This document shows positions 40,651-52,479 of a stretch of 64,000 bases of DNA, piece after piece (within the stretch, counting starts at the first letter, position 1; each line of letters begins with the position of its first letter). The position numbers were made by a program, and so were the translations under genes. Origin of the DNA: Isochrysis galbana (lineage: Eukaryota; Haptophyta; Isochrysidales; Isochrysidaceae); assembly GCA_018136815.1 (NCBI GenBank), contig CM030931.1, positions 1,219,398-1,283,397 of the forward strand. Direction: 5' to 3'. The notes under the pieces were generated by a model. The model was not told the origin of the DNA, made no database searches, and worked only from the letters and a program-made list of their open reading frames with translations.

Positions 40651-41469
40651 CTGCTCGACTCGGAAGCTACCAAGGACTGTCCAAAACACCAGAAGCATGC
40701 ACCCCCTCCTCTTGAGCGCACAAAGCGCGCTGCCGACTACATTGGCGCTCTGCTTGTCAAGGCACTTGCACTCGGCGCGACCAGTTTTCCGTTCTTCTGC
40801 TTGGACGAGCCGCCCTCACTAGAGACGATCGAAAAGGAGGAAGAAGAGCTTAAGTCCGCCTTCGACAGCGTGTTGAACGATATTATTCACCAGCTAGAGG
40901 CAAACGAAGCACTCAAAGGCTACACGTCTGAAGTCCAGGCGGCCGGCTGGACGGTTACGGTCAGAAGCAACGATGATCGATCTACTTCGCGTTCTTTTTT
41001 CATTAATTTCACTCCCCCCCCGGTGATACACGCCGTACAATACGTTGCACTATGCCTTGCCACTCCTATGATTTGCCACTTTCCCACTAAAGGCCAGGTA
41101 ACTATCTATTCGAACAAGATGCGCGAGCTGATGATCGCCAAGGAGCCAGGGGATGCCAAGTCCACTGCCCAAAACCTGGTGGACATGGTGTTATTTTCGC
41201 AGCGCAGGTTTGAGAAGTGCAAGCAAGGCTGCACTTGGCGGTCGAGCTTTTGTGTGTCCACCGCAACTAGAGATTGAGTTTGTGAGCTCCCCGTGTGGAT
41301 TGTTTGAGTTGTCTTTTTATTTAGCCTGTGGCGCAGCTTCGTGTCCCTTTGGATTTTCATCGGTGGATCGCTTGTTGAATAATTTCCACAAGAGAATGAT
41401 TACAAGTACTGCGAGCACGATGGCTCCTATCAGAAATGCGGCTCCCTTTGCGAATATTTTGGTTACTTC

Positions 41470-41865
41470 TCAGCTTGAAATTTGTCTTTTCGTTTTGCCG
41501 CTGCCGAGTCCGGATGGCACTCGACTTTTAGGGAGCGCACTGGCTGAGTCCCTTAGCGCGCTCCATGCCTTTCTCGCCGCAATCTCCTTCTCGGCCTCCT
41601 CCATCTCCTCCGCTTCCGCATTTGCCCCTTTCGTTACGGCCGCTTGCACAAGGGGAGGGTTGGGCCTCGTGGCGCCGCCGGTCGCGGGTCGAAGTTGGGC
41701 GCTCACGGTGCGTCTTGGGGGCGTGACGTCGTCATCACCGGCGCCCGCAAAGGGCTGATTTCGACGCGGTGCGCGGGGGCGGCGGGCGCGATTAGTGTGG
41801 CTGTGAGGGCGGCATGCCGCGATATGGTGCGTGATTGATGCGGCATCTACTCGGTGAGCGGGCAC
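41470..41865 (-). CDS. Small ORF next to the right inverted-repeat arm
   Basis: 131 residues with no recognised family. The C-terminal half is a charged helix (AEEMEEAEKEIAARKAWSAL) ending SGKTKRQISS. The N-terminal half is arginine/proline-rich. The block AQLRPATGGA is encoded at 41669-41705 and again, as DNA, at 41876-41912 inside the inverted-repeat arm, a 37-base direct duplication. It could be the end of a spliced gene or chance. Confidence 0.2.
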   Translation of the reverse strand: MPAHRVDAASITHHIAACRPHSHTNRARRPRAPRRNQPFAGAGDDDVTPPRRTVSAQLRPATGGATRPNPPLVQAAVTKGANAEAEEMEEAEKEIAARKAWSALRDSASALPKSRVPSGLGSGKTKRQISS

Positions 41866-42116
41866 AAGAACGGCCTCGTGGCGCCGCCGGTCGCGGGTCG
41901 AAGTTGGGCTCTCTATCCCTTGGCGATTTTAGCGTTGAGCGTCTTCATAGTTTTTGTGATAATTACGTACACGTTCATTCAAGTCCATGAAATCATAGAA
42001 GTATTGTATTGCGGTGCGTACAGAACCAGGCTGTATCAACCGTGTTTGCTGGTGATGACCATGGCTTCGTAATGCGCTGCGAGAGGCGCGCTTGAAGGCC
42101 ATCGATAAAATTATAC
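41836..42116. repeat. Right arm of the 280-base inverted repeat
   Basis: Reverse-complement partner of 25010-25290. Its outer edge (aaattataccgg) is joined directly to another dispersed repeat that begins agggggcccg (42117-42315). The two arms differ by a few substitutions and 3-4 base indels, so they have diverged more than the chromovirus LTRs. The arms predate that insertion. Confidence 0.85.
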
Positions 42117-42312
42117 CGGAGGGGGCCCGTTGTATATTTCGTGCGCGGCCGTCAGAGGCCTGAAATTGAGTATTTTTCGAAAATTTTGCCGGAGGACCCC
42201 GGATTTTTTTTGCTGATCTCTCATACCAGAACCTATAGGGAGCTTATTTAGGTCCTCGTTTGCCCATTTCCGATGGTGCCCTTCGCACCCCCCTAGTGAG
42301 TGACCGGGCTAG
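42110..42312 (+). repeat. Dispersed 200-base repeat, copy 1
   Basis: Matches 48068-48295 across tataccggagggggcccg, atttttcgaaaatttt, ggaaccctatagggagctta-like sequence, tcgtttgcccat and the end gtgagtgaccgggcta. No ORF, terminal inverted repeat or clear target duplication is seen. Its 3' end overlaps the C-terminal codons of the minus-strand acidic protein. Those codons may therefore be repeat-derived. Confidence 0.7.
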
Positions 42313-42973
42313 GTTTGAGGCACGTGCACGTGCTGATCGTTACCTTGGTTTCTTTCGAAATTCGCACAGCCTGATTGGGACCGCGGGACCCCACTGGCGG
42401 CGGCTTCATCTTCTTCTTGCGCTCTCGTTCATGCGCCGCCAATTCAGGAAGCTCGACTCCAAAGATCCCACGGCGACTCGGTGGAGGGTCCGCAAGCCGT
42501 GGAGAGCGCCGCAACCCAATCTTTGCTAGTGACGCTGGTACCACCCATCGATGGTGCGCGTGCACCTCGACAGCAGCGCCACTGCCCTTCTTGGATTCCC
42601 ATCGCACACGGACCCTGCCGTCATCGCGTGCTGCCTCCACCACCATACACTCACCCAACGACAAGTGTAGGACAGCTTGCCCTGGTTCGAAGGTGGTGCC
42701 TCCTACAAACGTTGGCGATCCTGGGTTTGTGTCATGTGCACAGCCGTTGTGCACAAGGCTGCGCCGCGCTCGATCCTCCCTCGTTGTGCCGTCTTCCTGC
42801 CCATCATTCCTTACAGTACCCACCGCTTCCTCAAGCAAGTCGTCGGAGTCGTCCTCATCCTCCATTTCCATCACGTCCTCATCCTCGTCCTCGTTATCGT
42901 TGTCGTCCTCATCGTCGTCATTGTAGCAGTCGAAAGGTAGAGGCCGCTTGCGCCCGCTCCCGCTGCTAGACAT
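42293..42973 (-). CDS. Acidic-N-terminus uncharacterised protein
   Basis: 226 residues from the ATG at 42973 (MSSSGSGRKRPLPFD). Residues 18-50 are almost all D and E. The middle (FEPGQAVLHLSLGECMVVEA, DDGRVRVRWESKKG) looks like a small beta-barrel of Tudor/SH3 type, with a basic stretch after it (LRRSPRLADPPPSRRG, ERERKKKMK). That would suit a nuclear chromatin-associated protein, but this is inference. The last 20 residues (KETKVTISTCTCLKPSPVTH) overlap the dispersed repeat, so the natural C-terminus could differ. The upstream 200 bases are an extreme C-rich tract. Confidence 0.5.
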   Translation of the reverse strand: MSSSGSGRKRPLPFDCYNDDDEDDNDNEDEDEDVMEMEDEDDSDDLLEEAVGTVRNDGQEDGTTREDRARRSLVHNGCAHDTNPGSPTFVGGTTFEPGQAVLHLSLGECMVVEAARDDGRVRVRWESKKGSGAAVEVHAHHRWVVPASLAKIGLRRSPRLADPPPSRRGIFGVELPELAAHERERKKKMKPPPVGSRGPNQAVRISKETKVTISTCTCLKPSPVTH

Positions 42974-43764
42974 CACCCCGCACCCCGTCCCTCCCCGCCC
43001 CCTCGCCCCTCCCCACTCCCCTCGCCCCTCTCACCCTCTCCTCTCCTCCTCTCGTCTCTGCCCCCCCTCGCCTCTCGCCCCCCCCCCCGCGCGCCCCCGC
43101 GCCCCCCCCGCGCCTCCCGCCCCCGCCCCCCCGCCGCGCCTCGCCTTTTCGTGGGAGCGTAGCCCAAATTTCGTTGGTTTCCCACCCAAATTTCGTGCAC
43201 ATTTTTTTTTCGTTGAGCGAGCCCAAATTTTGCAAAACATTTCGCGAAAACCTGGCCGGGGCCAAGGATCAAGGATGGTGATTGTGAATGCTCAGCTCAT
43301 AATGCCAGAAGGCAGAGTCTGAGGGTGACCGACAGGCCTTTCGGAGGGGAATTGGAGCCTGAGGGGGAGAGCACGAGGCGCATTCCCCATGTGAACTAAG
43401 TATAAACTTAGTATGGCAACGATTGGGAGAATGGAGAATCGGGAATCAGAATCAGGGTTTCGCCTTTGGCCTTTGTTTGGCGATGGGGGAGCGTCGGAGT
43501 TTTATTGTTGGGTTAGTATAACCTTAGTGCTGCGGGACCGTAGCCCTTCGCCGGCAACGGAGCCCCTCCCCCGCGATGGGGGTGTGCGCGGTTGGCGCAT
43601 GGCTCGTCCGGTGTATGTGGCTAGGAATGCTAGCTAACAAGATGTCATACGACGCTATAAGTTCTAACGCGAACAGACATTTGTAAGGACTCTCGCACCC
43701 AGAAAAGAAAACTCGTGGACGCGACGTCGTCCCCTAGCCGCGAGCCTCGTCCGGCTGGCGATCG
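42974..43764. other. Intergenic stretch: C-rich tract and hairpin
   Basis: 42974-43145 is a strongly C-rich tract (cccgcgcccc units). 43160-43245 repeats cccaaatttcg-like units. A perfect palindrome, actaagtataaacttagt, lies at 43395-43412, followed by atggcaac. It resembles the hairpin head of the non-LTR family, in variant form. No gene is supported. The Pescadillo promoter region must be within 43420-43764, but no element is named. Confidence 0.5.
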
Positions 43765-45990
43765 ATGGCCAAGGCAGGAGAGGCGGCCAAGGCGCGCAAG
43801 GAGCGCAAAGAGAATGTGAAGCAGAAGAAAAAGTTCAGCAACCGCAACTCTATCGGCAAGACGCGCAGGAAGGTCGGCAGCGAGGCGCGCTACATTACGC
43901 GCACTAGTGCAGTGAAGAAATTACAGGTTCGGCCCTCGCGATGCGACTTTGCCCCGGATCGTAGATTTTGTGCACCAGCAATGCCAGCGAGTAAGAGGTT
44001 TAGTAGGCTGAGTCTTCGTCAAATGAATCGTCTCACACAATGGCGATGCCATCTTCCGCTGTCTGTCTTGTTTGCGCTCAGGTCACGCTGAAAGACTTCC
44101 GTCGTCTTTGCATACTCAAAGGCATCTATCCCCGTGAACCAAAGAAGAAGTTCAAGGGCGGCAATACAACATACTATTTCGCCAAGGACATTGCCTTCCT
44201 GGCTCACGAGCCACTACTAGCTAAATTCCGTGAGCAAAAAGCATTCCTCAAGAAAATCCGACGAGCTGTGGGACGTCACGAGAAGAAAGAAGCTAAACGT
44301 CTTGATGCAAGACGGCCAGTTTATAAGCTCGATCATTTGATCAGGGAGCGGTGAGTTGCCTGTGCCGACTTGTTGTCACTATGCATGACCCACAGCCACA
44401 TTCTCGTGAGTGCCGGCTGACAGAGGGTTGGCATGGCATTGCTGCATACCTGGACGTGCACATATTTGACATCTTTCTTGCTTTGGCGCTTTGCTTGGGC
44501 ACAGGTATCCCACCTTTGTGGATGCTCTGCGGGATTTAGACGATGCCCTCTCTTTGGTACACCTGTTCTCTCAAGTGGCTTCGTCGAAGTTGGTTCCGCC
44601 TACACGCGTGCAAGCATGCGCCCGGTTAGCGAGCGAATTCCAAGCATATGTCGCACGCACACGCTCCCTCCGCAAGGTTTTCATCTCGATCAAGGGTTTC
44701 TACTACCAGGCTGAGATTCAAGGTGTGACGCTCACGTGGGTCGTGCCGCACGACTTTGCCCAGCAGACCTCGGCTGACGTTGATTATCGAGTGATGCTCT
44801 CATTTCTTGAGCTCTACGAAGCTCTGCTCACATTGGTCAACTTCAAATTGTACCACATGCTCTCGCTCAAGTACCCGCCACACATTGACGTGGAGAATGA
44901 GTCCAAAGGCGGGCGCATATCCGCTATGGTTATTGAAGGCGCACCAACGGTTCCTGCCCTGAAAACCAAATCGTTGCAAGATTCCGCTCGCCCCATAACA
45001 GCATCGATTGCCAAATCCCCGACTCCAGCTCAGTTGAAGAGTCTACAGCGAAAATTGAAGGGTATTGAGAGTGAGGCTGCTCCTGAGGACAACGCCATGG
45101 AGGAGCCACCCGAAGCCGCAATGATTGAAGAGGCTCCGGAGAGCGACGACTCAGCGCTCCTAGACGCTTCTCTCCCGCCTGATGTCCTTGCTTTGCGATC
45201 GCTTTTCAACAGCTGTGTTTTCTTCTGTGGGAGGGAATGTCCGCTAGCATCCCTGGAATTTGTGATCTTGTCATGTGGCGGCACCATCGGTTGGGAAGGC
45301 GAGGCGTCTCCTTTCCATTCAGAAGACGAGCGAATCACTCATCAATTAATCGACCGACCCGTTAGTCCGGAGCAGCTCCAGCCTGCCACAAGAGAGTTCA
45401 TTCAGCCGCAGTGGGTTTATGACTGCATCAACGCGCGCGCTCTTCTACCAACCCATCCATACCGGCCTGGTGCTCTTTGCCCACCGCACCTCAGCCCCTT
45501 CCGCGATGGGGATGAAGGATACACACCACTGGAACGAGTTCGTGCTGCATTGCAGGAAAAAGGTGCTGTAGACGTTCTGTCGCCAAGTGTAGATGGTGAG
45601 GATGACGATGAGGTGGATCAAGGCAGTGACGAGAAAGACTCCAGCGAGAAAGAAGAGGAGACAGACTCCGACGGAGAGGACGACGATGATGACGCAGCCG
45701 AATATGCTCGTGAGTTGCAGGCTGAGGTGCAAGGGGCTGCATACTCAGAATCGGCATCCGCTAAGAAGGACAAGGTTGGAAAGAAAACTGACACCCGCGC
45801 CAACAAGCGCGAGTCTGAGGAGAAGGAATTGGCCAAGATGATGATGTCCCGAAAAAAGCGCCGCCTTTATGACCGCATGCAGTACGGCATTCAAAAGAAA
45901 GCTGCAGCGGCTGATGCGCTTGCCGCGAAACGGGCGGCTCTCACACCTGGAAAGGGTGCACGGGGAAAAAAACAGCGTACCGCGGTGTAA
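43765..45990 (+). CDS. PES1: Pescadillo homologue (ribosome biogenesis), three exons
   Basis: Exons are 43765-43926, 44082-44350 and 44505-45990, giving 638 residues. All junctions are GT-AG and in frame. The N-terminal pescadillo domain is clear: [51 protein letters not shown], then [16 protein letters not shown] and [16 protein letters not shown] domain covers about 377-472 ([13 protein letters not shown]...[13 protein letters not shown]). An acidic stretch (about 510-545) and a lysine-rich C-terminus ([12 protein letters not shown]) follow, as in the family. With BOP1/ERB1 and WDR12/YTM1 it forms the PeBoW complex, needed for 27S pre-rRNA processing and 60S assembly in the nucleolus. The length is usual for the family. 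Confidence 0.95.
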
Positions 45991-47040
45991 GGCCAGGGCT
46001 AGCTTCGAGGTGCTCGACAGCGGTTCACATGTTAAGAGAATTACGAGGTGGTGCATCACTAAAAAAAATTCTTGAAGATGTCTGCTATGCTACTCTAGAC
46101 ACTCCTTCCCACGACCACTGTAGCCATCGCCCATGCAACTATCGTTATAACGATAGGGTCATGGAGCGCGCCACGCTCCCCTCCTCTCTCTCCACTACCA
46201 CTACCCACCCCCAACCTACTTTTATAAGTGGGGGTCAATGGTCAATGGGGGCCTCGCGCCCCCCTCTCTGCATCACGGACACCCCCCGGGGTGGGCCCGT
46301 ACAATCAACCCCAGCCCCTGCCCTGGGCAATCATCATTCTGGCCCAGACCCCTAGTGGGCGCGGGCCGCGACTCGCACTCCCACGCCCATGCTCGGCCTG
46401 CCCTCGAGCTGACTCCCCCCCCCATCCCTGGTCGCCAGGCATACAGGGGCGGGGGCGGCGAAGTATAGGGAGAGGGCTTTGCCGTTGAGTCGGATGTTGA
46501 GCACTGCGATTTTTTCTTCGAGTGCGGATTGTATTGATGGTCGGCAGCGCGCCCGGTCAGGTTCGAAAGTTGGGCACTCGGCCCGTTCGGCCAGGTGACG
46601 TTAGCGTAGTCGTCGGCGCCACACACGGCCGACTATGGCGCGATGCGCGCGGGCGGCGGCGGCGATTGGTGTGGCAGATAAAAAAAAACTTTTTAATATT
46701 CTCGCCTCGCCCGTGGCAATGGAAGACACTCACGAAGCCACGCTCTTTCTCCTCCCTCTCCCTCACTCCCTGCCTTGCGGCAACTCCCCTCGTGCTAGGG
46801 GTAGGCCAGGATATCCACAAATTTTTGCCCAAATATCCATGAAATATATCCAAAAAATATCCAACCCACACCCCCAAATATCTCAAGAAATATCCACAAT
46901 CTAGTATTATAATAGCACATAACTATACCTTCGCCGCGTCATCGCCCGATCGCCCGGTGTCGATATACGATATGGTCCACGCCGACGTCCTTATGGCGGA
47001 AATCTTACCTTGGAGACGCGTGTCGTCTGCGGTTGCACCC
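45991..47040. repeat. Repeat-rich intergenic block
   Basis: A plus-strand non-LTR hairpin head (caactatcgttataacgata) starts at 46136 and is followed by gggtcatggagcgcg. A second body segment at 46240-46440 is related to 50219-50420 (acaccccc..ggtgggcc, cagcccctgcc). At 46725-46805, on the minus strand, is the 3' end of the LINE family (cacgctctttctcctccctc..., ccttgcggc). AAATATCC octamers cluster at 46810-46905. No gene is supported. Confidence 0.65.
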
Positions 47041-47956
47041 ACCGCAACACCCGAGCAAAACTCCTGTAAAAGGGAGAAATGGGTGGGACGATGCGTACAA
47101 ATAGGTTGCCGCGTCAAGCTTCCGAATTTGTGCTCAAAGGGCCCACGGGTGCTCTCATCTTCTATTTTAAGCATCGCCTTCAACGTTGGGTTTCTCGGTT
47201 ATCTTTGGTTTCTCTCGCCTCGTTGTTCTAGTTCTGATTTCTTCTGTTTCGGTTGATTTGATCTCTTTCCATGCCGCTCGTCGAGACGACTCGAATTTAG
47301 TCGGGGAGTGTCGTATCCCATACGATGACAGACTTTTACTTGTAACCTGCGGCGTTATTTCAAGCCTCAAGGTCTCGTCGATTGGTGTACCGCCTCTTCT
47401 CTTACTTTCTCTCGCTCGATGTCATCAAATGTTCCATGATTGTCTTTCGTCTTCTCTTAGTGTATCGGTCATAGCTCCCCAGCGAGGTCTGCCCTCGTTG
47501 TGCTGACCCCTCCTTCGCATGTCTGCGCGCTGTTAAGCTGCCCTGGTGCCGACGCCCGGCCGTCCGTCCAGGTGTGGTTAGTTTTCGCCCCGGTTGGGTT
47601 AGTTAGTTTGTGTGTCTCTGTGGTCTTACCTTTTTGAGTCCATGCGCAGTAGTCTCCCGTGCCTACCTCGGACCTAAGAAGCTCTCATTCTCGTTCTCTC
47701 TCTCTTCCACTAGCTCGCTAGCTAGTCTCGTCTCTACTCTCCGACGCCACGCGTCACGCGTCACGATCCTCCGGCCGTAAGTCTACCTCGTCGCTCGTAG
47801 CGCTCGATGGCGGACACTGTCAGACCCGACTCTTACTATGACCTTTCAGACATCTTCCCGCAAGCAACCAAAAACGATCCTTCCACGACCGCGTCAGCTG
47901 CCGGCTCGATCGAACGGCCCTCTGCCTATGAGCCTATAGTCATCGCGTGTTCGACA
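47041..47956 (+). mobile_element. 3' end of a second Ty3/gypsy element (UTR, PPT, LTR)
   Basis: 47041-47308 resembles the 3' untranslated region of the chromovirus (accgagcaaaactcctgtaa) and ends in a polypurine tract (tttagtcggggag). The LTR then starts TGTCGTATCCC at 47309 and plausibly ends ...TTCGACA at 47956, 648 bases. A gag-like frame starts with ATG at 47807 (MADTVRPDSYYDLSDIFPQA) within the LTR, as in the full-length element. No internal coding region or 5' LTR is left, so it is a truncated copy. The end is inferred from the TG...CA rule. Confidence 0.7.
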
Positions 47957-48067
47957 CTTATGGTCCAGTGTCAGTGTGCATAGGACCACGCCTTGTGGAC
48001 TTAGTGAGTTGGCGTCAAAATTTTTCTCGTCATTCCATGTTTGTGCCTCGCATCAAGGGCCTCACTA

Positions 48068-48295
48068 AAAATATACCGGAGGGGGCCCGACTGTATTTCG
48101 CGCACCGTCTTCGTCGAAGTCGAAGGCGAAGGCCTGAGAAATTCGGCATTTTTCGAAAATTTCCCCGGAGAACCCCCATTTTTTTTGCTTATCCATCCTA
48201 CCGGAATCTATAGGGACCTTATGTAGCCCTTCATTTGCCCATAGTAGCTGGTGCCCTCCGCACCCCCATAGTGAGTGTGAGTGACCGGGCTACAA
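48068..48295 (+). repeat. Dispersed 200-base repeat, copy 2
   Basis: Second copy of the repeat at 42110-42312, with the same start (tataccggagggggcccg) and end (gtgaccgggcta). Slightly longer, with an extra gaagtcgaaggcgaag-like stretch. No coding content. Confidence 0.7.
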
Positions 48296-48628
48296 AGGCA
48301 AAGGGATACATGTACATGTTACACATGTTACATGTTAGATGTTGGTGTCAGCACTAGCACTAATGGTGTGTGTCAGAGGCAGCAGCACGCTTCAAGGTGA
48401 ACGGGAGGGTGTGCTGCGGGTTGTCGGGTTTGTACCAAGCTCGTAGCAGTAGCGGTACTAACTCTCAGTTGGATTATTATAAGAGTATAGAGATCGTTAC
48501 TAGAGTACTGGTAGTGTCAAATAATAATTATTTAGTAAAGAGCTAGCTTTGAAAAGGCTTGAAGGCTGTCGACACGAGGCGCACAGCTCCCCGATCTACA
48601 GGCCTCGGCTCGCTCGCTGCTCGCCAGC
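48296..48628. other. 5' flank of the Tic22-like gene
   Basis: Contains a catgttacacatgttacatg repeat at 48310-48335 and an AT-rich patch (ataataattatttag) at 48518-48533. No gene and no confidently named promoter element. Confidence 0.4.
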
Positions 48629-49594
48629 ATGGTAGCCTTTGGAGCTCGCGCAAAGCTCTCGCAAATGCGCGCGCCAGCGTCTCCAGCGATGCGTGGGTGC
48701 AGTCCTGCCCATCGCATTACAACGGCGGTTGCAGTTGTCCTCGCTAGCTTGGCAGGACCGGAGCGGGTGATGAACAGGTTCAGTGGATTATTGAGGGATG
48801 AAGCTGCAGTGGCGATTGCTGCACCGGCAGCACCACAACTCGCAGAGACTAAGCGCCCGGGCAATGCTTTGCAAGTGAAACGCTGCCGGAAAGCGCTTCG
48901 AGCCAAGCTCCAACGTGTCCCAGCATTTGTGGTCACTAATGATGCTGGATCTCCCTTCCTCAGCCCATTGTCAAATGGTGATCAGTCAGCCCTTATGTTT
49001 CTCTACCCATTCGAGGCTCAAGCCATGCTAAAGGGAGTGCTGAAGGCGCCAAATGGTGCCTCCTCGGGCGCGATGATCACACTCTCCAATCTTGCACGAG
49101 CGTACCAACTCGCAGAGAAGCCGCCCATAAAATCAGGGCTTCGAGACCAAATCACCAACCGTGAGCTGAATATGGTTTGGCAATTTGGGCCACATGCTGC
49201 AGAGCAACGGGCAGCACAAGCTCTCATGGTCAAATCTATGAAAGCGCCCGTGGTTCCAAAAGTGCCTGCTTACATGGTGCCAGGCATGGCGTATGACAAA
49301 CGCGGCAAAGAGGTTCGGCCCATTTTCATGTCACGGAAGGATGCGGAGGCCGCCATCGCCAAGACTGGTGAGGTGAACGGAGATTTCAAGCCGGACGTAG
49401 TTGTGATGGATCTTCTGGAGTTAATTCACCAATTGCAGGTTAATGCTGTGATCGATACTGCTGCGGCAGAGGCAGAGATAGCGTCGATTGAGTTCGTCCC
49501 TGCATCAGAATCACTCGAATTTCAGACGGAATTGAAATCCGACAAGATGGGTACGAAGGCTAGGATCGTCCCGCCGGATTTCCGCTGGCACTGA
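48629..49594 (+). CDS. Tic22-like plastid import protein
   Basis: 321 residues, single exon. The family pattern is visible: VPAFVVTNDAGSPFL, ALMFLYPFEAQAML, ITLSNLARAYQL, VPAYMVPGMAYD, RPIFMSRKDAEAAIAK, and a final VVVMDLLELIHQLQ. Tic22 proteins sit between the plastid envelope membranes and chaperone precursor proteins from the outer to the inner translocon. A cyanobacterial homologue acts in the periplasm. Residues 1-45 (MVAFGARAKLSQMRAPASPA, then TTAVAVVLASLAG) form a presequence with a hydrophobic stretch. That suits plastid targeting, but the exact type is uncertain. The ATG at 48629 is the first in frame. It supports a photosynthetic host. Confidence 0.78.
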   Translation: MVAFGARAKLSQMRAPASPAMRGCSPAHRITTAVAVVLASLAGPERVMNRFSGLLRDEAAVAIAAPAAPQLAETKRPGNALQVKRCRKALRAKLQRVPAFVVTNDAGSPFLSPLSNGDQSALMFLYPFEAQAMLKGVLKAPNGASSGAMITLSNLARAYQLAEKPPIKSGLRDQITNRELNMVWQFGPHAAEQRAAQALMVKSMKAPVVPKVPAYMVPGMAYDKRGKEVRPIFMSRKDAEAAIAKTGEVNGDFKPDVVVMDLLELIHQLQVNAVIDTAAAEAEIASIEFVPASESLEFQTELKSDKMGTKARIVPPDFRWH

Positions 49595-50181
49595 GCGCCA
49601 TCATATGCATGGTCATTGCAATATAATCTGGGGCCTTTTTCACCACCGTCATCCTCTTGATCTAACAGATGTGTCGCAACATGCTATAAGATCACGCAGG
49701 CTTGAAAATCGGTGGGCCGAAGAGACTTAAGAGACTTTCATTTCTTGGTTGATTTGTCGCACCACATTGCGTCATACGCGGCGGCATCATCAATACTCAT
49801 CAACTCCCATCGTGGCTATCGGCACTGATGGCTACTTGCTTGTGAGCCCTTTCGTCAGGTCTATGGTGTTGGTATTGATGACAACGTATGCCACTAGATC
49901 AACGATTTCCCCCACGTGGATGGTACCCTTCCCAACATCGAAGAGCTGTGACCACGGGTAATGAATGCATATGCTTAGGGACTAGAAAGGAGAATTTTGT
50001 GAAAAACCTTGAAAGTTTAGGCTACTACTACTAGCCACTAAGGGGTAAGTAAATTAAAGATTGAAACCTCACTCAGGTTCGGTTTTTTATCGGCCCCCCC
50101 CTTCCACCCCCGCTCCTACGCCCTCTCCCGTTGGACCCCCCCAAAACGAGGGCGTGGAGGGTTCACTTCTTCTTTAGCGGG
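49595..50181. other. Intergenic stretch with a possible coding relic
   Basis: On the minus strand, 49780-49960 reads LFDVGKGTIHVGEIVDLVAY and on through an in-frame stop. It looks protein-like, but I cannot assign it. It may be a decayed gene or an exon piece. The rest (49980-50181) is C-rich or AT-rich with no content recognised. Confidence 0.3.
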
Positions 50182-50198
50182 TAGAATTTCAGTTTCCA

Positions 50199-51067
50199 CA
50201 ACTATCAGTAAAACTGATAGAGTCATGGGGGCCCCGTGCCCCCCCTCCTCCAACGCAGACACCCCCTGGGTGGGCCTGCACACTCAACCTCAGCCCCTGC
50301 CTGCTGGCAGGGGCTGAGCTGACATCACTCTGGCACAGACCCTCGCCGAGCGCGCATCGCGCGCCGCACGCATTCGCCTGCACTGGCCCCTGATCGTACT
50401 GACCCCCCATTCCACCACTGAGCCACAGACCACCTGAGCCGCCAGGAGGGCACCCAGGACCAGCGAGGCCAGCGAGGGAGAGGCAGGAGAGGCCAGGGGC
50501 CCAGCCCCAGCCTCCACTGCCCCCTGAGCTGGCCCAGCTGGCCCTCTGGGGGGACCCGAGGGTCCCCTCAGAGGGGTGCCATGGCGCGCGCAGGCATCGC
50601 ACGCCCGTAAGAGAACGAAGAGAACCGCGAGAAAAGAACGACAAAAAAAACGACGCGATCTGACCCAAGAAAAGGTAAGACTCACGCCTGTTTACGGTAT
50701 GTTTACAGGCCGATACCCCGAGCGACACACGAATGCCGCGAAAACGCGGTGTTACTTGAAAAAGACGCGAGAAGAGGGAGCCGAGACCTCCCAGGGGCAC
50801 GAAGTGTCACATGCAACAGGCGTTTACGTTTGTTTTGCCACAGGAACACCACACCAGCAGGTCTGCCCCAGCCCACCCCCTGCACTTGGCCCGTTGTAGT
50901 GCACGCGGGCCCCCCCCCCGATACCAAAGACAAAGGAATGAAGGGGGTAGTGTAAGGGAGTGAGTAAACTGGGGTATAGGCGATGTCGTGAGTGAGTACC
51001 GTGAGTACGTGGACTGTATAGCTAGCGAGAGTAGCCCGAATCTTCAGATGTTTTATTATTATTATTA
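50199..51067 (+). mobile_element. Non-LTR element with hairpin head, 869 bases
   Basis: Begins CAACTATCAGTAAAACTGAT, a near-perfect hairpin, followed by AGAGTCATGGGGGCCCCGTG with a second GC hairpin. It ends with gaatcttcagatgtttta and an (att)n tail. A 17-base target duplication, tagaatttcagtttcca, lies at 50182-50198 and 51068-51084. The tail is the same as at 19062-19205 and, reversed, at 7388. The body has no convincing long ORF, so it is non-autonomous (SINE-like or deleted LINE). Its 5' half is pyrimidine/GC-rich with several cagcccctgcc-type inverted repeats. Confidence 0.9.
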
Positions 51068-51274
51068 TAGAATTTCAGTTTCCAAAGTAATAGCTAGGAG
51101 TAGGGGTCGGCCAAAATATGTAGGAAAATGAGTCCAAATATGTTGCAAAAAAATATGTCGAAAATATCAAAAAAAGCCACCCAAATATGTTGTAAATATC
51201 ACGTTATACGACGCTATGCCACGTACCACGTTCTAAAAATAACGCCACGCTACACGCTACACGGAGATATACTC

Positions 51275-52479
<1,205 letters not shown>

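Larger units (their letters stand above)
26648..41277 (+). pseudogene. Unknown ORF split by the Ty3/gypsy insertion
   Basis: The left part is 26648-26742 (MSEDSCNAEVLVKGAAAPDE... to MKRLL). The right part resumes at 40656 after the duplicated CTGCT target and reads on in the same frame (DSEATKDCPKHQKHAPPP...) to a stop at 41277. The uninterrupted frame would be about 240 residues, largely helical (LETIEKEEEELKSAFDSVLN), with a hydrophobic middle. The left start follows ctccttgcag, which could be a splice acceptor, so more exons may lie upstream. I recognise no family. The insertion separates the halves by 13.9 kb and should inactivate it. It lies within the 280-base inverted repeats, so it may belong to a larger element. 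Confidence 0.55.
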
